A stretch of DNA of 64,000 bases from Sphingobacterium nematocida. GTDB lineage: Bacteria > Bacteroidota > Bacteroidia > Sphingobacteriales > Sphingobacteriaceae. The stretch covers positions 19,706 through 83,705 of the forward strand of contig NZ_FUZF01000006.1 in NCBI RefSeq assembly GCF_900168125.1, written 5' to 3'. Of this stretch, positions 17,870-27,299 are shown one piece after another (position 1 is the first letter of the stretch; every line of letters starts with the position of its first letter). The notes below the pieces were generated by a model that was not told where the DNA came from, did not search any database, and saw nothing but the letters and a program-made list of their open reading frames with translations. The translations under genes and the position numbers were made by a program.

Positions 17870-18697
17870 ATGAAATACGCCGCAATAGCTTCAGGATCGA
17901 ATGGGAACTGCTACTACATAGCCAAGGGAGAAGATGTTGTTCTCGTCGATGTAGGAATCAATACAAAACACGTGGAGTTGCGTATGGCTAAGTTAGGGCT
18001 ATCGCCAGCTGCTGTCAAAGCTATTTTTATCACCCATGAGCATGGAGACCATATCCGGGGCCTTTCTGTATTCTGTAAGCGATATCAGATACCGGTGTAT
18101 ATAACACAGGGAACCTATAAAGGTACACGCCTGCATCTGCCGGAGCACTTGGTACATATTATCAATACGGATTCCCGAACGACAGTCGGGGAATTGACGG
18201 TTATCGGTGTTCCCAAGTACCATGATGCCAAAGAGCCTTGCAGTTTTGTGGTTACCGATGGAAATATCAATGTAGCTATCTTGACAGATCTAGGTCGCGG
18301 ATGTGACAATGTGAAGCAGGTGATACAGCATGCTGATATATTATTGTTGGAGTCCAATTACGATGAAGAGATGCTACGTACCGGTCGTTATTCTTACTAC
18401 CTCAAAAATAGGATCAGTTCAGGCTGGGGGCATATCTCCAATCGGGAGGCATTAGAATTATTGTTGGAGAATCGTAGCCCACGACTCAAGCACCTTATCC
18501 TAGGGCACTTGTCAGGAGAGAATAATAAAGTAGATATTGTAGAACAAACCTTTGCTCCCCACTGCGAAGAAATAGAAGTATCTATCGCGATGCGTACGGA
18601 AGAAACTCCGCTATACGAGTATGTTGCAGCACAGCAGATTGTTTCAAGGTTTGTGTATGTAGAACAGCAAGTTACCGTTACACAAGAGTTGTTTTAG
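17870..18697 (+). CDS. MBL-fold metallo-hydrolase, YycJ/WalJ-like
   Basis: A 275-residue cytoplasmic hydrolase of the metallo-beta-lactamase fold. The metal motif HEHGDH is at residues 56-61, and further ligands follow in KYHDAKEPC, LTDLGRG and LILGHLSGENN. The opening IASGSNGNCYYI and the order of blocks match the YycJ/WalJ group of putative nucleases or phosphodiesterases, which affect cell-wall and DNA-repair phenotypes in Firmicutes; the role in Bacteroidota is not established. The start follows the sdaA terminator closely, so its promoter must overlap that hairpin or lie just before it. The open end at 18697 meets a repeat remnant. Confidence 0.88.
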   Translation: MKYAAIASGSNGNCYYIAKGEDVVLVDVGINTKHVELRMAKLGLSPAAVKAIFITHEHGDHIRGLSVFCKRYQIPVYITQGTYKGTRLHLPEHLVHIINTDSRTTVGELTVIGVPKYHDAKEPCSFVVTDGNINVAILTDLGRGCDNVKQVIQHADILLLESNYDEEMLRTGRYSYYLKNRISSGWGHISNREALELLLENRSPRLKHLILGHLSGENNKVDIVEQTFAPHCEEIEVSIAMRTEETPLYEYVAAQQIVSRFVYVEQQVTVTQELF

Positions 18698-18734
18698 CGC
18701 CATCCATAAACATTTACCTTACATCTTCGTTAAA

Positions 18735-18859
18735 GGTCACCAATGTTGAATCAGCCCACACAAGCCCGCATTTCAACCCTGATGCCTGCTTACGCAGTGG
18801 CGGATTGCCAATTGTAGGAATGGTAATCCCTTGTGGCAAGCCGGCACAGTGACGAGTTT
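18735..18859. repeat. Remnant of a dispersed non-coding repeat
   Basis: GGTCACC, then GGCGGATTGCCAAT, TGTGGCAA, and CGGCACAGTGACGAGTTT appear here in the same order as at 47585-47654 inside a larger foldback repeat. The copy here has about 57 extra bases after GGTCACC. A minus-strand frame of 136 codons crosses this segment and the start of the sigma gene; it is not protein-like. The segment ends less than 100 bp before the ECF sigma gene. Confidence 0.5.
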
Positions 18860-18955
18860 TGGTTAACTCCAATTCCAATTCGCCGCGCCAAAGATTTAAA
18901 TCAATTGAATACGCTACTGTTTCACTATCTTTACACACTATTGTCCTCTTTAGTG

Positions 18956-19507
18956 ATGAAAACCTATAGTGCCTATAGCGATGAATATCTGTTCTCTCTA
19001 TCCCAAAATGGAGATAATGCGGCATTTGACGTGCTTTACGAACGGTTTTTCTCCTTATTATATGTGCATGCCCTTCGAAAACTTCAAGATTCGCAAGAGG
19101 CGAAAGATTTGGTACAGGATACATTCACGGCATTATATCAAAAAAAAGAAACTCTGGGAGAAATAGCCAATTTTTCAGGCTACCTCTATGTATTATTGAA
19201 GAATAAAATCCTCAATTTCTTGGAGAAGAAAAAGGTTAGGAGTAATTATTTGGAGAGCGTAGATTCCTACCAAGCCCATAGTTCTATCGAGAATTATGTG
19301 TTTGAGAAGGAGTTGCGTGCGCAGATAGAAGAAGGGATTAATTTATTGCCCGAGAAAATGCGTTTGGTGTTTGAGATGAGTAGATTTGATCATCTAACCC
19401 ATAAAGAGATTGGCGAACAACTCAATATATCAGACAAAACCGTAAAAAGACAGATTGTTAACGCATTGAAAATCATACGTTCAAAAATAAATTTGTTGTT
19501 TTTTTAA
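18956..19507 (+). CDS. ECF RNA polymerase sigma factor (cluster A)
   Basis: A 183-residue ECF sigma. The frame is open 41 codons further upstream, into repeat-derived sequence, but the ATG at 18956 starts a normal ECF N-terminus (MKTYSAYSDEYLFSLSQNGD). Region 2 shows FDVLYERFFSLLYVHA and AKDLVQDTFTALYQ. Region 4 shows LPEKMRLVFEMSRF and the helix-turn-helix HKEIGEQLNISDKTVKRQIV. It is the Bacteroidota FecI-like type that pairs with a FecR-like anti-sigma. The FecR gene follows 54 bp later and SusC/SusD after it, so it should direct transcription of this cluster when released. Confidence 0.93.
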   Translation: MKTYSAYSDEYLFSLSQNGDNAAFDVLYERFFSLLYVHALRKLQDSQEAKDLVQDTFTALYQKKETLGEIANFSGYLYVLLKNKILNFLEKKKVRSNYLESVDSYQAHSSIENYVFEKELRAQIEEGINLLPEKMRLVFEMSRFDHLTHKEIGEQLNISDKTVKRQIVNALKIIRSKINLLFF

Positions 19508-19561
19508 AAACCTTCTACACCCAGAGTCATATCTACCTGTCTTAGTTTCAAAAGGCAGATT

Positions 19562-20662
19562 ATGGATCCGAACTTTCAAGATTTACTTAAACGATACAAC
19601 GAAGGAAATGTTTCTTCTGAGGAGAAGAGACAGGTTGAGATCTGGTACCTTTCGATTTGCAAAAATCCGACAAGCATAAATGCGGATGAGTTATCCCGAT
19701 ACTTTTCCGAAGGGCGGGATGAAATAAGGCAACAGTATAAAACCAAGCGAATCAATCCTATTTGGAGAAATATTGCTGCAGCTGCCGTGGTTTTTGTTTT
19801 TGTAGCTGGAGCTTACTTGATGAATCGTTCTGACAAAATTTCAAATAGCCAACTGGTAGCTATAGATAGCATTCTTCCTGGAGAAGAGACTGCCGTTTTT
19901 AGTATGGAGAATGGAGCTGATTTAGATTTGAAGACGATGGTCGCAGGTACAAAACTCAGCCAGGGAGGGGTCGAAATCATAAAGCTAGCAACTGGCGGAA
20001 TAAAGATCAACCAAACAGGAACAGACCAAGTCAGAGCCAGTACAATTAGGACACCTAAGGGAGGTGAATTTGATATTACCTTGCCCGATGGATCTACAGT
20101 CAAGTTGAATGCAGACTCCGAGTTGAAGTTGCTGGCAGGATATAACAAAGATGATCGTAAGGTAGATCTTTCGGGAGAGGCTTTTTTTGATGTTCAAAAA
20201 TCAACGAAGCCGTTTGTCGTGAGCACTGCAAATCAAAAAGTAACGGTATTGGGTACGCAGTTCAACATTAAAGCATATACCTCTGAATTGGAAACCACCA
20301 CCAAGCTATTGCGTGGAAGTGTAAGGGTGAGCAACAACGGGTCAGGAAAGGAAATCTTGATGAAGCCAGGGGATCAGGTTGTCAATAGAGGTGATGAGCT
20401 GTTGGTTTCTTCGAAAGAGAAACAACAAGTAGATTGGGTGAATAAAGAGTTCATATTTAATGAAAAGACAGCGGAAGAATTAATGAACGATATCGCACGC
20501 TGGTACAATCTAGATATCGAGTTTGCAAATGAAGATGTAAAAAACAAACGTTTTACAGGTAGCATTGAGCGTTACTCAAAATTCACAAAGGTGATTGCTG
20601 TATTGGAAGCAACAGAAGTTTTAAACTTTGAAATCGAAGGAAGAAAAATAATCGTTAAATAA
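19562..20662 (+). CDS. FecR-family anti-sigma factor (cluster A)
   Basis: A 366-residue inner-membrane protein. A cytoplasmic N-terminal anti-sigma part of about 70 residues is followed by one membrane segment (WRNIAAAAVVFVFVAGAYL). The periplasmic FecR domain has the signature TPKGGEFDITLPDGSTVKLN, then SGEAFFDVQKSTKPFVV and VLGTQFNIKAY. A C-terminal STN-like domain has FIFNEKTAEELMNDIARWY, then FTGSIERYSKFTKVIAVLEA. It is expected to hold the sigma factor at the membrane and release it on contact with the STN domain of the SusC protein encoded next. Length is normal. Confidence 0.93.
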   Translation: MDPNFQDLLKRYNEGNVSSEEKRQVEIWYLSICKNPTSINADELSRYFSEGRDEIRQQYKTKRINPIWRNIAAAAVVFVFVAGAYLMNRSDKISNSQLVAIDSILPGEETAVFSMENGADLDLKTMVAGTKLSQGGVEIIKLATGGIKINQTGTDQVRASTIRTPKGGEFDITLPDGSTVKLNADSELKLLAGYNKDDRKVDLSGEAFFDVQKSTKPFVVSTANQKVTVLGTQFNIKAYTSELETTTKLLRGSVRVSNNGSGKEILMKPGDQVVNRGDELLVSSKEKQQVDWVNKEFIFNEKTAEELMNDIARWYNLDIEFANEDVKNKRFTGSIERYSKFTKVIAVLEATEVLNFEIEGRKIIVK

Positions 20663-20665
20663 TAG

Positions 20666-20724
20666 AAACTAACCGTTGACAGCCAAAAGATGAGGCCAAA
20701 TATGCTCGAACATATCTGACCTCA
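20666..20724 (+). promoter_or_regulatory. FecR-SusC intergenic stem-loop (cluster A)
   Basis: AAACTAACCG at 20666-20675 precedes an imperfect stem: 12 of 14 positions pair between 20691-20704 and 20711-20724, with a six-base loop CTCGAA. No T run follows, so it is not a standard terminator. Clusters B and C have a stem-loop at the same site with a similar upstream motif. It may be an attenuator, a processing or stability signal, or part of the sigma-dependent promoter region. Confidence 0.5.
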
Positions 20725-20787
20725 ATGGGTGTTAACATTTAATACTATGTCGTGAGAACTAAATAATTAACAAAACCAATCAAATTT

Positions 20788-23700
20788 ATGAATTACAAAA
20801 GAGGAATACTAATGAAAATCCATTTAGTATGTGCCCTTATGGGAGCCGCTCTCCTGCAAAGTAAGGCATCCGTGTATGGGCAGTTGATCAATGTAAGCGC
20901 CAAAAATTTGTCGTTTAAAGAATTGATCCAAAAGATTGAGCGTCAATCGAACTTCAAGTTTGTCTATGAAGACCAGCTTATCCGTAGTTTGAATGCCCAG
21001 AATGTGAGTTTTGAGCAAAAAGACGTACGTGAGGTGTTGGATGCGTCAATAGGAGACCTGCCTATTCAATACGAAATTATAGACAATACCATCATTCTTA
21101 AAAGAGGGTTAAGCCAGCAACAGACAAAAGATGTTGTCGGTTTTGTGTTTGATAAAAATGGACTCCCTATCCAAAATGCTACCGTACGTGCAAAGGGGAC
21201 TTTCCGTGCGACTGCGACGAATGAAAAAGGTCGGTTTGTATTAGGTATGTTGCCCAATGAAAAATATGTAGAGATCTCGATGCTTGGGTATCATACCAAA
21301 GAATTGAATACCAGTAGTAATCTAAGTCATGTCGTGCTAGAGCAGGTGCAATATGCCTTGGACGAATCCGTTGTGACTGTCCAGACAGGTTATCGCGCAT
21401 TGACCGATGCGCAGTTGACCGGTTCTGTCTCTAGTATTAACCAAAAGGATTACGATCAGCGCGTTTCTGTGTCAGGCAATTTTCTGGAAAACCTAGAAGG
21501 TAAGCTTGCGGGTCTGGTATACAACCCACAATCCAATGACCTGTCTATCCGTGGTGTATCTACTTTCGATGCTGTACGCAAGCCACTGATCGTGTTGGAT
21601 GGTTTTCCTACGGAGATTGATATCCAAAGCATTAACCCGAACGATATCATTTCAGTTAACGTATTGAAAGATGCCGCAGCTGCATCCATCTACGGATCGC
21701 GAGCGTCCAATGGAGTTATCGTCATAGAAACCAAGCGTGGGAAAATGGGCGGGACGAAGTTTAATCTCCGCGCAACGACGGCTATCCAGCCTCGTCCTAA
21801 TTTTGACTACATGAATTACGCAAATTCATCTCAGCTTACCTCTATTTTGAAAGACAACTTGTTGATTGATAAACAGGCGGTACGTTCGGCATTGACGGGT
21901 AAACTGATGGGAAGTACGCCAGTTCACGATGCGGTGTTCGATTTTAAGGAGGGGAAAATTACACAAGCAGAATTAGATGCAAGAGTAGCAGCGTTAGGTG
22001 AATACGATAATCTTGAACAATATAGAGATTTGTTTTATCGCAAGGCTTTAACAAACCAGATCGATTTTGATTTAAGCGGAGGATCTGATAAACATACTTA
22101 TCTTTTAGGAGCAAATTATCTAAGTGAAAGAGGAGACTATGTAGAAACAGATAATAAGCGAATATTATTGAACTTTGCTTCTACACACAGTCTTAATCGC
22201 TTGATGAATTTAGATTTTAAAGGAATCTACCGTAATGGAAGAAGCAAAAGCCCTTATCGTCAGGTAGGTGTTAATGACTTTCAGTCTTACGAAAGATTGG
22301 TGGATGCCAATGGTAATGCCTTGCCGGTATTATGGGGGGTAAATACTTTTGGTGGAAGCAGCCGATTTACGAGTATTATTCCTAGTAATAATGATTTAAA
22401 TATGGCTAATGGGTTGTACGATCAGTTATATTATCCATACGCTGATGTGTTTAGAGCAAATAATACGGTTAATACCTCGGCTATTCGTTTTCAAGCTCGA
22501 CTAAACACAAAAATTACCCCGTGGATGAATTTTGATTTAGGAGGTGCATACGAAGACGAGAGGAATCAGACAAATAGATTAATGCAGCAAGACTTTTTTG
22601 ATTTGCGTCGTTTGTTGAATTATACGGCTACGAAAGATCCTGTAACTGGTCAAGCTGTTTTTAATAGAGTGCCAAAAGGAGATTTATTATCGCGAGATAA
22701 TGAATCGGTGAAGAGTTATACTGTACGTGGGCAGTTTAACTTTGATTATGCAGATGCGTCGAAAGATCATCAAATATCAGGCTTGATAGGATCTGAAATT
22801 CGTAAAATTGAAAACAGTAATTATTTGACTTCTGTCTTTGGCTACGATGGGCAGTCATTAATTTATACACCGGTTGACTTTGTTTCCTTAATTAGTATGG
22901 GAAAGCCAGTATTTGGGAACACGCTTCCAGAGACAAGTATACCTTATGTAAATTATAGAAGCTATTTTGGTGAAAACTACGATGACAGACGCTTCGTTTC
23001 TTTCTATGCAGATGGTACTTATTTATATAAAAATAGATACGCATTAACAGGGAGTATACGTACCGATCAGTCCAACCTTTTTGGAACAGATCCTAAATAT
23101 CGTTACAAACCATTCTACTCTATAGGTGCCAACTGGAGTATTCATAAAGAAGAATTTATGCAATCTGTTGCATGGGTCTCACTATTGAAATTGAGAGGAG
23201 CATATGGTGTTAATGGAAATACACCAACAACAGCAAATGGTCAGTACTTGATTCTTAATTCGGATCTAAACTATACCTACCTTCCTTTTGAAAAGTATTA
23301 CGATGTGTTGTCTCCGGAAAATAGCTCCATGCGTTGGGAGCGTACGTCTACCTATAATGTTGGTTTGGACTTTGCCTTATGGGGTTACCGTTTATCAGGT
23401 AGTTTAGACTATTATCGTAAAAATTCTACAGATGTAATTGGATTATTAAGTTCTGACCCCACTTCTGGATTCAATTCCTATAATGCCAATACAGCTAGTA
23501 TCGTGAATAATGGTTTTGAGATGCAGTTGACATCAACCAACATACAACGATCTAACTTCTCTTGGAAATCTCAGTTAACGGGTTCTTTCAACTTTAATAA
23601 AGTTAAAGATGTGTTAACAGCGCAGCCCACTGGTGTAGCAGGTCAAGTACCTTTAATTTCTCAGGTCGAACACGTTGCCGGAAGACCTATCGGTGCTTTG

Positions 23701-24351
23701 TATGCTTATAATTACGCTGGCTTGAACGAAAAGGGGCAGCCCGAGATTATAGATAAAAATGGCGATCGCCGTATGGTAAGTACTGCTACGACTGGTAGTA
23801 ACTCAGAAATTACTATCGAGGATATGCTGTATATGGGTACAACGACACCAAAATATGTACTAGGTTTAAATAACCAGTTTAGCTTGGGGCAGTTCGATTT
23901 GTCATTCTTGCTTATGTACTATGGGGGGCATGTGATGCGTACACAGGCACCAGATCCTTATGTTGCTAATAGATCATTTATAGGTGAAGCATTGAATTAC
24001 TGGAAAGAAGCTGGGGACGAAGCCACTACAGATATTCCTGGTTTTATGGTTACAGGTTCGGCTAACTATTTTAATGATTATGCAAAAACAGGATATACCT
24101 ATGCAAATAAGTTTGTGAAGAAAGCAGACTTTATTCGCTTAAGAGATATTGTGTTGACATACCGTGTTAAAGAAGATTTTAGCAACAAATTTAAACTGTC
24201 TAATACGATGTTACGTTTCCAGGTTCAGAATCCTTTGAAATATACATTTAGTGATAATAGTATTGATCCAGACGCAATTAATAGATCGACTGGAGCACGT
24301 TCTTTACCAAGACCTGCAATGTACAGTATTTCATTATACACTAATTTCTAA
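20788..24351 (+). CDS. SusC/RagA TonB-linked outer membrane protein (cluster A)
   Basis: A 1187-residue outer-membrane importer. A signal peptide (about 30 residues, ending near SKASVYGQ) is followed by an STN domain (LINVSAKNLSFKELIQKIER to NTIILKR) for signalling to FecR. Next come a carboxypeptidase-regulatory beta-sandwich (VVGFVFDKNGLPIQNATV), the plug with LSIRGVSTFD and the SusC hallmark NVLKDAAAASIYGSRASNGV, and a 22-strand type barrel ending MYSISLYTNF. It forms the barrel of a lidded SusC/SusD importer with the next gene product, 11 bp downstream. The substrate cannot be read from sequence; no glycosidase or peptidase is linked here. Confidence 0.95.
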   Translation: MNYKRGILMKIHLVCALMGAALLQSKASVYGQLINVSAKNLSFKELIQKIERQSNFKFVYEDQLIRSLNAQNVSFEQKDVREVLDASIGDLPIQYEIIDNTIILKRGLSQQQTKDVVGFVFDKNGLPIQNATVRAKGTFRATATNEKGRFVLGMLPNEKYVEISMLGYHTKELNTSSNLSHVVLEQVQYALDESVVTVQTGYRALTDAQLTGSVSSINQKDYDQRVSVSGNFLENLEGKLAGLVYNPQSNDLSIRGVSTFDAVRKPLIVLDGFPTEIDIQSINPNDIISVNVLKDAAAASIYGSRASNGVIVIETKRGKMGGTKFNLRATTAIQPRPNFDYMNYANSSQLTSILKDNLLIDKQAVRSALTGKLMGSTPVHDAVFDFKEGKITQAELDARVAALGEYDNLEQYRDLFYRKALTNQIDFDLSGGSDKHTYLLGANYLSERGDYVETDNKRILLNFASTHSLNRLMNLDFKGIYRNGRSKSPYRQVGVNDFQSYERLVDANGNALPVLWGVNTFGGSSRFTSIIPSNNDLNMANGLYDQLYYPYADVFRANNTVNTSAIRFQARLNTKITPWMNFDLGGAYEDERNQTNRLMQQDFFDLRRLLNYTATKDPVTGQAVFNRVPKGDLLSRDNESVKSYTVRGQFNFDYADASKDHQISGLIGSEIRKIENSNYLTSVFGYDGQSLIYTPVDFVSLISMGKPVFGNTLPETSIPYVNYRSYFGENYDDRRFVSFYADGTYLYKNRYALTGSIRTDQSNLFGTDPKYRYKPFYSIGANWSIHKEEFMQSVAWVSLLKLRGAYGVNGNTPTTANGQYLILNSDLNYTYLPFEKYYDVLSPENSSMRWERTSTYNVGLDFALWGYRLSGSLDYYRKNSTDVIGLLSSDPTSGFNSYNANTASIVNNGFEMQLTSTNIQRSNFSWKSQLTGSFNFNKVKDVLTAQPTGVAGQVPLISQVEHVAGRPIGALYAYNYAGLNEKGQPEIIDKNGDRRMVSTATTGSNSEITIEDMLYMGTTTPKYVLGLNNQFSLGQFDLSFLLMYYGGHVMRTQAPDPYVANRSFIGEALNYWKEAGDEATTDIPGFMVTGSANYFNDYAKTGYTYANKFVKKADFIRLRDIVLTYRVKEDFSNKFKLSNTMLRFQVQNPLKYTFSDNSIDPDAINRSTGARSLPRPAMYSISLYTNF

Positions 24352-24362
24352 ACGACATACTC

Positions 24363-25697
24363 ATGAATATTAAATATATAATCGGTTTAATAGTTGCAGC
24401 AAGTATTTTTTCTTCTTGCGACAAATACTTGGATGTTGAACCTAAAGGGATCGTTATTCCTAAACGATTTGAAGAGTTTAATGCCATCTTAAATTCTGAA
24501 ACAAATACGAATTCATTTCCAGATCACCTGGCCTATGCCAGTGATGATATACACGCATCTTATTCTCCAGTCGCACAAGATCCAATCGCCAATGTATATT
24601 TTTGGAAGTCAATCATAGATGTAGATAATGATGCCTCTCCAGCTATATGGGGCACACTTTATCGTCAAATTTATAACACTAATATTATCATTAACAATGT
24701 TGAACAAACAACAGATGCAAGTGATGTGCAGAAAAAGAGTTTATTAGCTGAAGCTCTTGTCGAAAGGGCAAATGCCCATTTTATATTGGCAACAACTTTT
24801 TCTAAAGCTTATGATGCTGCTACAGCGAAGACCTTGCCGGGTATTCCTTGGGTAACCTATACCGATGTGACGAATATCACGCCGAGTCGTTCTACCCTAC
24901 AAGAGACCATGGATAACATTATTGCCGACTTGAAAGAAGCTGAAGGTTATTTGAGTTCAGTTCGTCTAAATAAGACCCGTATAAATAAAGCAGTAGCTCA
25001 AGCTGTATTGTCAAGAGTATATCTGTATATGGAGAATTACACAGAGGCAAAAAAATATGCAGAGCTCGCAGCACAAGAACCTCATGAATTGAGAGATTAT
25101 AATGACTATATCTCAGCTTATGAATTTCCTACACAAGAAATGGATCCAGAAATATTATGGTTAAAGACAACAAATGATTATACACTAGGTTTTTATATAA
25201 ATTACTCTAATGATCTTATTAATCTCTTTGAACCGGATGATATGAGAATGATGATTCATGCTCAGGACTGGTATGGTAACGGTTGGTATGCACACGAAGA
25301 AAACGGTTGGGGTATGTACGGTATTCGTTTCGTTGAGCTTAAACTGACGCAGGCAGAAGCATTAGTTCATGCTAATGATTTGGATGGAGCTTTGGATATC
25401 ATCAATGAAATTAGAGCGCTTCGCATTGCCAACTACGCATACGAGCCTATTGTTTCTTCAGATAAAAGTGAAGTTTTAGAATGGGTATTGACTGAGCGCA
25501 GAAAAGAGTTAGCATTCGGTTCTTCCCGTTGGATGGATATGAAGAGATTGGCTAAACAAGGCTTAGGTTCGAAAGCAACACGTCAGTCAGAAGATTTTGA
25601 AGATTTAATTTCTATAGATCCTAAGACCTATACATTTACCTTCGAGATTCCGTCCCGGGTATTGATGTTTAATCCAGGTATGCCAAAGAATTTTTAA
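24363..25697 (+). CDS. SusD/RagB nutrient-uptake lipoprotein (cluster A)
   Basis: A 444-residue surface lipoprotein forming the lid of the SusC barrel. The signal peptide ends at lipobox IFSSC (Cys19), followed by DKYLDVEPKG, typical of SusD. Helical TPR-like segments follow (QKKSLLAEALVERANAHFIL, QAVLSRVYLYMENY), and the conserved C-terminal block WVLTERRKELAFGSSRWMD precedes the end IPSRVLMFNPGMPKNF. Length is at the short end of the family. The MITE-like element at 25726-26013 begins 29 bp after its stop and separates it from the TlpA gene. Confidence 0.93.
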   Translation: MNIKYIIGLIVAASIFSSCDKYLDVEPKGIVIPKRFEEFNAILNSETNTNSFPDHLAYASDDIHASYSPVAQDPIANVYFWKSIIDVDNDASPAIWGTLYRQIYNTNIIINNVEQTTDASDVQKKSLLAEALVERANAHFILATTFSKAYDAATAKTLPGIPWVTYTDVTNITPSRSTLQETMDNIIADLKEAEGYLSSVRLNKTRINKAVAQAVLSRVYLYMENYTEAKKYAELAAQEPHELRDYNDYISAYEFPTQEMDPEILWLKTTNDYTLGFYINYSNDLINLFEPDDMRMMIHAQDWYGNGWYAHEENGWGMYGIRFVELKLTQAEALVHANDLDGALDIINEIRALRIANYAYEPIVSSDKSEVLEWVLTERRKELAFGSSRWMDMKRLAKQGLGSKATRQSEDFEDLISIDPKTYTFTFEIPSRVLMFNPGMPKNF

Positions 25698-25725
25698 CAA
25701 CATCTATATACTAAAATCTTAAATA

Positions 25726-26013
25726 ATGAAGGTGTCTAAAAATAACTAATCGTAGTCACTGCGAGAGGTAAGTTTTTTAGCAAACACAAAGGAGGTTCGA
25801 TGACAGGATACGTCACCTCGACCTTGTGGAGAGGTCTACAAACTGTATAGGATTAATATATAGCTTTTAGATTCCTCCGCTTCGGTCGGAATGACGACAT
25901 AGTTTGTAAATCTGTCATTGGTAGCTTGATGAGCAGCCTATGCCGATTCTTGGGAATGGTGAGGCAAGGCCTCTTGCAAAGACGAGAATTCCGAGCTTTT
26001 TAGACACTTTCAT
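25726..26013. mobile_element. MITE-like non-coding element with terminal inverted repeats
   Basis: A 288-bp stretch is bounded by near-perfect inverted repeats: ATGAAGGTGTCTAAAAA at the left end and, on the other strand at the right end, ATGAAAGTGTCTAAAAA (16 of 17 identical). The interior has no gene but has inverted or palindromic pieces (ATTCCTCCGCTTCGGTCGGAAT) and the core AATCTGTCATTGGTA shared with 5505-5695. No transposase is present, so it would be a non-autonomous element. It fills the 335-bp susD-tlpA gap of cluster A. Target-site duplication is not clear. Confidence 0.65.
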
Positions 26014-26032
26014 CTAAATCACATTTATTATT

Positions 26033-27220
26033 ATGAACAAGTTATTTACAGTAGCGCTATTGCTATTGAGTATGGTAAGCTATGCCCAAGAAAAATACTC
26101 GATTTTAGGTACTATTGCTGGGAATGCAGAAGGCAATAAGGTCTATTTATACAAAAATGATTATGCCCAAGATATCAAAGTAGACAGCACCGTTATCAAG
26201 AAAGGTAAATTCAAATTTAAAGGATCGGTGTCTTCACCGATGCTTTATCGGATTATTATCGATCGTACGCCAAAAGGAAAGGAGACTTCAGAACGTAATT
26301 TCACTTCTACTCACTTCTATTTAGAAAATTCTCCGATTACTTTTGAAACGCATATTGACAGTGTGACTACTTTTTATTACAATCCTAAAAAGAAGGCTGC
26401 AGTTGTCAAAGGTTCTAAAACTGAAGATGAACATACAGCCTTCAAAGCATCCTTAAAGGATAAAAAGATACAGATTGCGGCCCTCGATAAGGAGTATACG
26501 GAGAAATACCATCTGCCAACCATGGATGGTATTTTTAATACAGAAGAAGGGATACGCCTGACCAAAGCCATTCAACCGCTGGAAAAAGAGGTTAAAGCCG
26601 CAACGTTAGAATATATCCGTACCAATCCAAAATCAGTAGTTGCCTATGACCAAGCCCGGATGAATTTCTTAGGGATGTTTGTGGAGTTGACAGACGATGA
26701 GATTACAGGTCTCCAACAGCTTGTTAAAGCGGGATGGGAAGGAACAGAACGCTATACCAACTTTATGGAACTATCCGAAAAGGCCAAGAAGATGGCTTTG
26801 CATACAAAATATCAAGATTTTGAATTGGTAGATCCAGCAGGACAGAAAGTTAAGATATCTTCGTTGGTTCCCAAAGGGCAGTATTGTATGCTGGAGTTTT
26901 GGGCCTCATGGTGTGGGCCTTGTCGCGGAGAGATCCCACACTTGGTAAAAATAAATGAAAAATACAAAGATGCAGGTTTTAAGATCATAAGTATATCTAT
27001 TGATGAGAAAGACGCTCAATGGCGAAAAGCGATGGAGGAGGAGAAGATGACTTGGACACAGCTGAATGATCCAAATGGCTTTAACGGCGAGATAACAAAG
27101 GCTTATAATATTCAAGGGATTCCTTTCGCGATATTGTTGGATCCAGAAGGACGTATAGTTGATTTCAATATGCGCGGAGCCAAGCTTGATGCAGCGTTAT
27201 TGGATATTTATAAGTATTAA
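26033..27220 (+). CDS. TlpA-family thiol-disulfide oxidoreductase with DUF4369-type N-terminus (cluster A)
   Basis: A 395-residue exported protein with a signal peptide of about 18 residues (LLSMVSYAQ). Residues 20-130 form a beta-rich DUF4369-like domain (YSILGTIAGNAEGNKVYLYK). A helical linker follows. The AhpC/TSA-Redoxin type thioredoxin domain carries the redox pair Cys294-Gly-Pro-Cys297 in FWASWCGPCRGE and the cis-proline region GIPFAILLDPEGRIV. It is expected to keep thiols of envelope proteins reduced. Similar proteins follow SusC/SusD pairs widely in Bacteroidota. Here it is cut off from susD by the inserted element and starts 19 bp after that element's end, so its expression may now depend on it. 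Confidence 0.9.
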   Translation: MNKLFTVALLLLSMVSYAQEKYSILGTIAGNAEGNKVYLYKNDYAQDIKVDSTVIKKGKFKFKGSVSSPMLYRIIIDRTPKGKETSERNFTSTHFYLENSPITFETHIDSVTTFYYNPKKKAAVVKGSKTEDEHTAFKASLKDKKIQIAALDKEYTEKYHLPTMDGIFNTEEGIRLTKAIQPLEKEVKAATLEYIRTNPKSVVAYDQARMNFLGMFVELTDDEITGLQQLVKAGWEGTERYTNFMELSEKAKKMALHTKYQDFELVDPAGQKVKISSLVPKGQYCMLEFWASWCGPCRGEIPHLVKINEKYKDAGFKIISISIDEKDAQWRKAMEEEKMTWTQLNDPNGFNGEITKAYNIQGIPFAILLDPEGRIVDFNMRGAKLDAALLDIYKY

Positions 27221-27246
27221 TACGATATCACACACACTAACTATAT

Positions 27247-27280
27247 AGCCTTAGGTAACACTTTACCTAAGGCTTTTTTT
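27247..27280 (+). terminator. Terminator of cluster A
   Basis: The stem AGCCTTAGGTAA / TTACCTAAGGCT has a four-base loop and a T7 run, 26 bp after the tlpA stop. Confidence 0.9.
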
Positions 27281-27299
27281 ATTTACTATTTTGAATACC

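Noticed and set aside
18714..19124. Minus-strand frame of 136 codons
   Set aside because: It spans the repeat remnant and the 5' part of the cluster A sigma gene in antisense; its apparent sequence comes from repeated non-coding DNA.
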